This document shows positions 1 to 4,676 of a stretch of DNA of 6,425 nt, one piece after another. How positions within the stretch are numbered: the stretch's first letter is position 1; each line of letters starts with the position of its first letter. Source of the stretch: Desulfobacteraceae bacterium (GTDB lineage Bacteria; Desulfobacterota; Desulfobacteria; Desulfobacterales; Desulfobacteraceae); NCBI GenBank assembly GCA_024225895.1, contig JAAEMC010000620.1, positions 1-6,425 of the forward strand, in the 5' to 3' direction. The position numbers and the translations under genes are program-made. The notes below the pieces were generated by a model. The model searched no databases. It had not been told where the DNA came from and worked only from the letters and a program-made list of their open reading frames with translations.

Positions 1-2229
1 AAAAGCTCTTGAAGAAAGCAGATGATTTGTAAAGAGATGGTATGCTGCATCCTTAAGTTTTGTTCTTGACCGGTCAAGATGCTTTAGTGCCGGCAAATAG
101 TCCTTTTCAATAATAAATATATTAGCCATGCTGACATCGAGAATGCCTTCTGTTAAAACCAGTTGATATCCTTTTATAATATCCATGGCTTGAATAAGGA
201 TCTGCTTGGCCAGAATTATTTTTCCCTGGGCCAGGTAAATCTGGTGCAGACAATCCCAAGCATTGGCAAGCCCCCATCTGTTGCCCGGTTCTTCAAACAG
301 GTCGATGCTGTTGTCAATAAATTTAATGGCTTTGTCCAGCTTGCCTATCCCCAGGCAATTTTGGGCATAGGCCAGATAAATCCAGGCTTTTCTACTGTCA
401 AGAAGATCAATTTTTTTGCAAACCTGAATACCTTTTTTGGCATAATCCATGCCTTGCTCATATTCATTCAAGTAGAAACTGGCAGCAGCAAAGTGATAGT
501 AAACAAGAGGCAGGCCCAGTTCTATATTGAGTTCAAACATCCAGGCCAGCAGCTTTTTATTCAATTTTTGGGAAAGCTCAAAATCTCCGCAGAAATAATG
601 GATAGAGGTATAAGATGTGTTCAGCATTGCTATCGAGCCGCGCCGTTCAAAATCATCATAATCCTGGATCACTTCAAAGGCAGTTTCATAGTATGCGCAA
701 GCCACATCAAAATCACCCAAAACAGCCGATAGAAATATCAGGTATGTCATGGCAATAACATATGTTATAGAGCGCTGTTCCACTTCATCGAGCACCTGCT
801 CCATTAAAAGCTTGGCCTCCCGGACATGACCGGTGAAATAATATTGCGATCCCAGCTCAACCAGGCATTTGATCATATCTTCTGTGGAATTTTGTTTTTT
901 AAAGAGAAGATGGGCGTGGGTGAGCAGCTCTACTGCTTTTCCGGGGTTACCGAAATATGAAAAGAGCTTGGCTTGGGCCATGAGAAGCTGAGGGTTCTTC
1001 TCAATAATCGGTTTGGGGATTTTTTCCATACACTGACGCAGGAAATTGGTTTTACCTTCTATCAGAAATTTCATTTCATGTGTCTTAATGACCCGGACAG
1101 CCTCATCAAACATCTCGCCTTCAATATAATGATGCAGGGCCAAAAATATATCTTCGCCTTCCATTTGAATGGCTATTTTGCGATGCAGCTGGTTAATCTT
1201 ATCACTGGAAAAAGTCTGCTTTAATTTTAATGATAGAAAATTTCTGAAAAGGTGATGCAGATAGAATATAGTTTCAGATTCATCCACCGGAAAGATCAGC
1301 AGGTGATCTTTTATCATCTGTTTTAAAATAGTATCTGCATGTTCCATGTCAAAGAATTGTTTGCAGCGCCGGGTATCTATCTCATGAAGCAGCGAAGTTT
1401 TGAGCATAAAGGTTTTTATGTGTTCCGGCTGGGCATTAAAAATGTTTTCTTCCAGGTAGGAGAAAATGTACTGGGGGTTGCTTTTAAATGTTTTAAGGCT
1501 TTTTGTAATTGCTTTTGGCGTCTTAGAACGAAATGCATACTGCAGCAGGACTAGACTGGCTGCCCAACCCCTGGTACTTGAATGAATATCCTCTATATGA
1601 GTATCAGTAAGCAAAAGCCGATAGATATTCGTATAAAAGGATTTAATTTCTCCGGGTGTAAAAGACAGATCGTTTTCATTGATTTCAAGTAATTGTTCCC
1701 TTGAGCGGATGGTTGACAAGGGCAAAGACAGATTCTTCCTGCTGATAATAACCAGATGAATATATTCAGGCAGGCGACAAAGGATATATTCAATGGCCTG
1801 GTTGATTGATTCACTGTCTTGAACCAGATGGTAGTCATCCAGGATAAGAACCGTATTTGGCACTGCATTTTTTTCAAGAAATACCATCCAGTCAAGTAAA
1901 AGGTCAGTTTGGTTTTTTAGATTTGTTTTTTTCAGTGGTTTTTTTATCCCTGGGTCCCGGGACTTTAAAAAATGGTGTTGAACAGCCGCATAAAGATAAG
2001 ACATAAACACAGGAAAATCATTATCCTGTTCATCAAGCCGGTACCAGACAGGAACGGCCTTTAAACCGGCCAGGGCATCCATTACAAGGGTCGTTTTTCC
2101 GAACCCGGCTCCTGCAGTGACCGTGATCAGCTTTTTTTGAAAGATTTCACTAAAAAGCCTTGTAAGTCTTTTACGATGAAGAATCTTATATCGTCTGGGA
2201 GCATTTAGTTTTGAGTGTAATATGTCCAT
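1..2229 (-). CDS. MalT/LAL-type ATP-binding transcriptional regulator, C-terminus off window
   Basis: An open frame runs from ATG at 2229 down to base 1 without a stop (743 codons), so the gene continues beyond the left edge. The N-terminus resembles MalT-like regulators (LHSKLNAPRR near residues 4-13). A Walker A motif GAGFGKTT lies at residues 40-47 and a Walker B motif VLILDDYH at 127-134. Further family hallmarks are LPLSTIRSRE at 169-178, TRGWAASLVLLQ around 219-230 and LHHLFRNFL at 324-332. From about residue 380 the protein is helical and TPR-like, as expected for the ligand or protein sensing part. Known members of this family are ATP-dependent signal-binding activators with a C-terminal LuxR helix-turn-helix; that domain would lie off the window and is not seen. 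The start is supported by AGGA (minus strand, 2242-2239) nine bases upstream. It is divergent from the ECF sigma unit. Its inducer and targets cannot be read from the sequence; a regulator lacking a LuxR domain is the main alternative. Confidence 0.9.
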   Translation of the reverse strand, partial: MDILHSKLNAPRRYKILHRKRLTRLFSEIFQKKLITVTAGAGFGKTTLVMDALAGLKAVPVWYRLDEQDNDFPVFMSYLYAAVQHHFLKSRDPGIKKPLKKTNLKNQTDLLLDWMVFLEKNAVPNTVLILDDYHLVQDSESINQAIEYILCRLPEYIHLVIISRKNLSLPLSTIRSREQLLEINENDLSFTPGEIKSFYTNIYRLLLTDTHIEDIHSSTRGWAASLVLLQYAFRSKTPKAITKSLKTFKSNPQYIFSYLEENIFNAQPEHIKTFMLKTSLLHEIDTRRCKQFFDMEHADTILKQMIKDHLLIFPVDESETIFYLHHLFRNFLSLKLKQTFSSDKINQLHRKIAIQMEGEDIFLALHHYIEGEMFDEAVRVIKTHEMKFLIEGKTNFLRQCMEKIPKPIIEKNPQLLMAQAKLFSYFGNPGKAVELLTHAHLLFKKQNSTEDMIKCLVELGSQYYFTGHVREAKLLMEQVLDEVEQRSITYVIAMTYLIFLSAVLGDFDVACAYYETAFEVIQDYDDFERRGSIAMLNTSYTSIHYFCGDFELSQKLNKKLLAWMFELNIELGLPLVYYHFAAASFYLNEYEQGMDYAKKGIQVCKKIDLLDSRKAWIYLAYAQNCLGIGKLDKAIKFIDNSIDLFEEPGNRWGLANAWDCLHQIYLAQGKIILAKQILIQAMDIIKGYQLVLTEGILDVSMANIFIIEKDYLPALKHLDRSRTKLKDAAYHLFTNHLLSSRAF

Positions 2230-2271
2230 GGTGTGACATCCTGTTTAGGTAACGATCATATTTGCGTAATG

Positions 2272-2300
2272 GTTATAGAAGAACTTTAAATTGATTTCAA
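2272..2300 (-). promoter_or_regulatory. Sigma-70-like promoter for the MalT-like regulator
   Basis: Read on the minus strand, TTGAAA (2300-2295) is followed after exactly 17 bases by TATAAC (2277-2272). Both hexamers are near consensus with optimal spacing, and the -10 lies about 43 bases before the ATG at 2229. The -35 and spacer overlap the plus-strand ECF-type element at 2281-2307. This is prediction from pattern only; the region is AT-rich, which raises the chance of a fortuitous match. Confidence 0.5.
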
Positions 2301-2307
2301 GGTCATG
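2281..2307 (+). promoter_or_regulatory. ECF-sigma-type promoter element, upstream copy (P1)
   Basis: GAACTTT at 2281-2287 and GTCATG at 2302-2307 are separated by 14 bases, giving GAAC-N17-GTC. This resembles the -35 GGAACTT and -10 GTC pattern known for RpoE-like ECF sigma factors. The same end sequences with the same spacing recur at 2377-2403. Transcription from here would leave a leader of roughly 160 bases before the gene at 2469. It overlaps the divergent regulator promoter. Confidence 0.5.
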
Positions 2308-2376
2308 CTGTTATTTTAAAAATGAAATAATTGGCCGTGATGACGGTTTGGAAATAAATAAAAAATTATTTTTTTT

Positions 2377-2403
2377 GAACTTTTTTGTTTTTACGGTGTC
2401 ATG
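2377..2403 (+). promoter_or_regulatory. ECF-sigma-type promoter element, downstream copy (P2)
   Basis: GAACTTT at 2377-2383 and GTCATG at 2398-2403 are separated by 14 bases, the same layout as the copy 96 bases upstream. The spacer is T-rich and unrelated to that of P1, so only the sigma-contact positions are shared. The leader to the ATG at 2469 would be about 60 bases. A weaker sigma-70-like reading (TTGTTT at 2385-2390, 16 bases, TAATAG at 2407-2412) overlaps it and is the main alternative for basal expression. Confidence 0.55.
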
Positions 2404-2455
2404 GCCTAATAGAAGGGTAAAATGCTTGTAAAAACACAATTAAATGGAATAATAT

Positions 2456-2460
2456 GGAGG
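2456..2460 (+). promoter_or_regulatory. Ribosome binding site GGAGG that fixes the start at 2469
   Basis: GGAGG lies eight bases before ATG 2469. It overlaps the alternative in-frame ATG at 2454, so that earlier start would have to use its own ribosome binding site as coding sequence. The 2469 start also begins the signal peptide with the usual MKK. Confidence 0.85.
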
Positions 2461-2468
2461 ACAATGAA

Positions 2469-2924
2469 ATGAAAAAGCTTGCAACAATTTTAGCAGTTAC
2501 AATAATCGCTGTCTGTATGACCACAGTTTCAGCCCATGCAGGAGCTGCCAGACGTCATACTATTGAAGGAATTATGATTGGTACCGGGGTCGCTATTCTG
2601 GGTGCTGCCATTTATAATGGTATGGATAATAGCCACCACATCAGTGCCCCTGCCTATCAGCACCGCCCGCCCCGTCGACCGCATCACAGGCCGCACCATA
2701 GGCCGCAGAGTTGGTATGGGCAGCAACATGGGCAAAGTTACGGGCATCACCGCCCATACGGAGGACGTTGGGAAATCACACGGGTATGGATAGAGCCTGT
2801 ATATGAAAGCAGATGGAATCCGGGACATTATAACAAACGCGGTAGATGGGTTCGCGGCCGGTACCAGCAGTTTCGTGTCAGCAAAGGCTATTATGAAGAA
2901 CGAAAAGTCTGGGTAACTCATTAG
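2469..2924 (+). CDS. Small exported His/Arg/Pro-rich protein with Trp/Tyr-rich C-terminal motif
   Basis: A 151-residue protein of unknown function. Residues 1-24 form a Sec signal peptide (MKK, a hydrophobic core, then SAHA before Gly25), so it should be exported; Cys16 is not in a proper lipobox. A second apolar segment at about 34-51 is glycine-rich (GIMIG, then G40, G45, G51), resembling a glycine zipper or membrane anchor. Residues 56-98 are low-complexity, rich in His, Pro, Arg, Gly and Tyr, with PHHR twice in tandem. The C-terminal 50 residues carry aromatic and basic motifs (VWIEPVYESRWNPGHY, RGRWVRGRY, GYYEERKVWV). Similar W/Y-G-rich tails occur in many small uncharacterised exported bacterial proteins. 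The His-rich part could bind metal or anionic surfaces, but that is inference. It is first in the sigma-factor unit, 73 bases before the sigma gene with no clear terminator between, and directly downstream of P1 and P2. Confidence 0.85.
   Translation: MKKLATILAVTIIAVCMTTVSAHAGAARRHTIEGIMIGTGVAILGAAIYNGMDNSHHISAPAYQHRPPRRPHHRPHHRPQSWYGQQHGQSYGHHRPYGGRWEITRVWIEPVYESRWNPGHYNKRGRWVRGRYQQFRVSKGYYEERKVWVTH
2679..2702 (+). repeat. Two tandem 12-base units encoding PHHR-PHHR
   Basis: Two 12-base units, CCGCATCACAGG and CCGCACCATAGG, encode residues 71-78 of the exported protein. The His codons are swapped (CAT CAC, then CAC CAT), so the peptide is identical while the DNA has drifted. This suggests an older duplication kept for its amino acids rather than a fresh slippage event. 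Confidence 0.7.
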
Positions 2925-2997
2925 AAAAAAGGTGCTGGTCCTTTACCTGTCTGGGATAATTAATAAATTTAGGTTGGGTGTATAAAGTCAACGTATT

Positions 2998-3582
2998 GTG
3001 AATAATTCAGCTGTCCATAGAGATAATATTGAAGAAGCAGAATTGGTTGAAAGGCTGAAAAGGGGACAGGAATGGGCTTTTGCCATACTGGTAAAAAAAT
3101 ACCGCATGCAGCTATTAAAGATTGCCTACGGAATAACGCTGGATCGGGAGGAAAGTTGTGAAATTGTCCAGGATGTTTTTGTCAGTGTCCATAAGAATAT
3201 TAAAAATTTCAGGCAGGAAGCCAGCCTCAAAGGGTGGTTGAGAAAAATCACGGTCAATCACAGCCTGAACTGGAAACGCAAGTTTAAAAGACGGTTCAGA
3301 TGGAGCCACACTCCCTTGGAACAGGAAGATGAAAAGATGCAATACACAGTACAAAAAGAGAAAAAAAACCCGGAAACTGCCTACCAGGGTAAAGAATTTG
3401 AAAAATTTGTCATGGGCCGGATAAAAAAATTACCGGAAAAAGTGCGGGTTGTTTTTGTTCTGAATACTTTTGAGGGCCTTTCATATGATGAAATAGCACA
3501 AAGCCTCGGTATTAAAAAAGGTACGGTAAAATCAAGGTTGCACACAGCAAGAAAATCACTTTTGGAATCCATCAGATCATGA
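2998..3582 (+). CDS. ECF-family RNA polymerase sigma factor (sigma-70 group 4)
   Basis: A 194-residue protein with the two-domain ECF layout. Region 2 covers about residues 27-96, including the core-binding part (AFAILVKKYRMQLLKIAYG), VQDVFVSVHKNI and the -10-recognition helix ending FRQEASLKGWLRKITVNHSL. A charged linker covers about 103-132. Region 4 covers about 133-191 with the -35-binding helix-turn-helix LSYDEIAQSLGIKKGTVKSR. Regions 1 and 3 are absent, as in all ECF factors. It should direct RNA polymerase to a small stress or envelope regulon. The start is GTG at 2998: a stop lies in frame at 2983, and the next in-frame ATG (Met37) would remove part of region 2. No convincing Shine-Dalgarno precedes the GTG, so translation may be weak or coupled to the gene upstream. 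The anti-sigma gene follows after 19 bases. Autoregulation from the GAAC-N17-GTC elements upstream is inferred. Confidence 0.93.
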   Translation: MNNSAVHRDNIEEAELVERLKRGQEWAFAILVKKYRMQLLKIAYGITLDREESCEIVQDVFVSVHKNIKNFRQEASLKGWLRKITVNHSLNWKRKFKRRFRWSHTPLEQEDEKMQYTVQKEKKNPETAYQGKEFEKFVMGRIKKLPEKVRVVFVLNTFEGLSYDEIAQSLGIKKGTVKSRLHTARKSLLESIRS

Positions 3583-3588
3583 TGGAAC

Positions 3589-3593
3589 AAGGA
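3589..3593 (+). promoter_or_regulatory. Ribosome binding site AAGGA that fixes the start at 3602
   Basis: AAGGA lies eight bases before ATG 3602. Its last base is the first base of an alternative in-frame ATG at 3593, which has no well-placed ribosome binding site of its own. The 3602 start is therefore preferred. Confidence 0.75.
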
Positions 3594-3601
3594 TGTGCAT
3601 T

Positions 3602-4072
3602 ATGGAAAAAAAATGCAGTCAATATAATTTAGAAACCATCAGCGCTTTTGTGGACAAAGAACTTGGTCCCAAACAATTGGATAAGTTTGCATGCCATGTT
3701 GAAACCTGTGAAGCATGCCGCCTTGTGGTGGATCAATTGCAAGGTATCAAGGAGGCATTCAAAAGCGCGGCCGAAGATGAGATGAAAAGCATTGACAGCC
3801 AGGTGTTCTTATCAAGTGTCACGGCAAAATCTTTTAATCGGAAACCAGCCATTTTTGAAAAACTAAAGGAATATTTAAGTCCAAAACCTATTTTAAAGAT
3901 CGCAACCATTGCCGTTATTCTCGGATTCAGCCTGATGTATTTCCGGCAGCCCGGAATAAATGGAATAGGGCCCAGTGCAATTGTAAATTCAGTTGACACA
4001 AATATGTCATCAGTTATGATTATAGAGACAATTGAAACCAAACACACAATTATCTGGTTTACAGAAACCTGA
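3602..4072 (+). CDS. Membrane-anchored zinc-finger (ZAS) anti-sigma factor
   Basis: A 156-residue single-span protein. The N-terminal domain (about 8-60) has the ZAS layout: ISAFVDKEL, then a helix, then H32-x3-C36-x2-C39, with Cys5 as a possible fourth zinc ligand and an extra Cys31. Known ZAS domains bind and occlude the cognate ECF sigma factor in the cytoplasm. An amphipathic linker (60-95) leads to one hydrophobic span at about 97-114 (ILKIATIAVILGFSLMYF), leaving about 40 residues in the periplasm. The tail ends with the apolar, aromatic stretch HTIIWFTET. Order and spacing make it the partner of the sigma factor at 2998, and the gene at 4096 follows after 23 bases. Release could be by proteolysis, as with RseA, or by conformational or thiol change through the zinc cysteines; the sequence does not decide. 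The periplasmic tail is too short for a known sensor domain. Confidence 0.88.
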   Translation: MEKKCSQYNLETISAFVDKELGPKQLDKFACHVETCEACRLVVDQLQGIKEAFKSAAEDEMKSIDSQVFLSSVTAKSFNRKPAIFEKLKEYLSPKPILKIATIAVILGFSLMYFRQPGINGIGPSAIVNSVDTNMSSVMIIETIETKHTIIWFTET

Positions 4073-4095
4073 ATAAGGCAAAAGGAACAAAGGAC

Positions 4096-4548
4096 ATGCT
4101 CCGAAGTGCAAACACGATAACATTGGCCATATTTTTTTTCACCATCTGTTTTTTAACCCAGGCTGCCATGGCCGGGGGGAATGTGAATACAGGTGTCAGA
4201 GTGATCCATGCCTCTTCGGGCCCTCAATTTATTGATCCTGGATTGCGTGATATCGTGCCTGAGCTGAAAAGTGTTTTCAGATATACCTCCTACCGCCTGA
4301 TCAAGCAAAAGTCAATGAACCTGAACCGGAACCAGCAGGGAAAAGTGAACCTGCCGGGCAACCGCACACTTGTGGTAACTCCTACCAAAATCAAAGGCAA
4401 GCGAATCCAATATAGCATCAATATCAACAAGGCTGGCCAGCGCATTTTTAACACCCAGGTCTCCTTGAAAAATAATTCTTCCATTACCATTGGCGGACCC
4501 AAATTTAAAAAAGGATATCTTTTATTCAATATATCCGGACGAAAATAG
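4096..4548 (+). CDS. Small exported protein of unknown function, last gene of the sigma-factor unit
   Basis: A 150-residue protein with a Sec signal peptide at 1-26 (basic LRS start, a strongly apolar core AIFFFTICFL, and AMA before Gly27). The mature part is basic and mostly beta-like. It shows motifs that look constrained: VRVIHASSGP at 34-43, DPGLRDIVPELKSVFRYTSY at 47-66, LPGNRTLVVTP at 86-96, FNTQVSL at 118-124 and IGGPKFKKGYLLFNI at 132-146. I recall similar small exported proteins next to sigma/anti-sigma pairs in deltaproteobacteria, but I know no assigned function and give none. It has no Cys after the signal peptide and no catalytic signature. AAAGGA at 4081-4086 is nine bases before the ATG, and only 23 bases separate it from the anti-sigma stop, so co-transcription is very likely. 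It could be a periplasmic modulator of the anti-sigma factor or an effector of the response; this is inferred from position only. Confidence 0.85.
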   Translation: MLRSANTITLAIFFFTICFLTQAAMAGGNVNTGVRVIHASSGPQFIDPGLRDIVPELKSVFRYTSYRLIKQKSMNLNRNQQGKVNLPGNRTLVVTPTKIKGKRIQYSININKAGQRIFNTQVSLKNNSSITIGGPKFKKGYLLFNISGRK

Positions 4549-4572
4549 CCTTTTCCCTTTTCAGTCGTTTTT
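4538..4572 (+). terminator. Weak terminator-like hairpin with T-run after the sigma-factor unit
   Basis: GACGAAAA (4538-4545), overlapping the end of the coding region and abutting its stop, can pair with TTTTC-a-GTC (4558-4566) with one bulged A, followed by GTTTTTG. The stem is short and AT-rich, so termination may be partial. It sits where the end of the four-gene unit is expected. Confidence 0.35.
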
Positions 4573-4595
4573 GTTTTACAATTCAGTCGTTTTTT
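4560..4595 (+). repeat. Direct repeat TTCAGTCGTTTTT, two copies 22 bases apart
   Basis: TTCAGTCGTTTTT occurs at 4560-4572 and again, extended by one T, at 4582-4595. The copies are exact over 13 bases and 22 bases apart, about two helical turns. Both copies end in a T-run. They lie in the gap between the sigma-factor unit and the PhaC-like gene and could be duplicated terminator tails or a paired binding site. Confidence 0.6.
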
Positions 4596-4603
4596 GCGAA
4601 AAT
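4575..4603 (+). promoter_or_regulatory. Possible sigma-70-like promoter for the PhaC-like gene
   Basis: TTTACA (4575-4580) is followed after 17 bases by GAAAAT (4598-4603). The -35 matches consensus at five of six positions but the -10 is poor. The rest of the gap to the ATG at 4677 shows no better candidate and no GAAC-N17-GTC element. The proposal rests mainly on the need for a promoter after the hairpin at 4538-4572. Confidence 0.25.
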
Positions 4604-4676
4604 AGATCTTAAATCACCCCGTACAAAGTCATACAACCCGTCTATTCAAAGATAAACACCTTCAAAGGAGGTGGAC

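Noticed and set aside
163..1554. Plus-strand open frames at 163-732, 973-1224 and 1339-1554
   Set aside because: They lie antisense to a continuous minus-strand frame with Walker A, Walker B and other MalT-family motifs in register. Their translations show no recognisable family features and they lack convincing ribosome binding sites.
1593..1895. Minus-strand 100-codon frame
   Set aside because: It is in a different frame from the regulator and overlaps the stretch encoding the Walker B motif; it is a shadow frame.
2529..2921. Minus-strand 130-codon frame opposite the His-rich exported protein
   Set aside because: It mirrors the coding bias of the plus-strand gene, which has a signal peptide and a well-placed GGAGG. 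The minus frame has neither.
2929..2945. Small hairpin AAAGG / CCTTT between the His-rich protein gene and the sigma gene
   Set aside because: Only five base pairs with a seven-base loop and no T-run after it, so it is not a credible terminator. Read-through into the sigma gene is expected.
4085..4108. GAAC followed 17 bases later by GTG near the start of the gene at 4096
   Set aside because: It lacks the GTC and the shared TTT and ATG extensions of the two intergenic elements. The GAAC is part of a purine-rich ribosome binding region.
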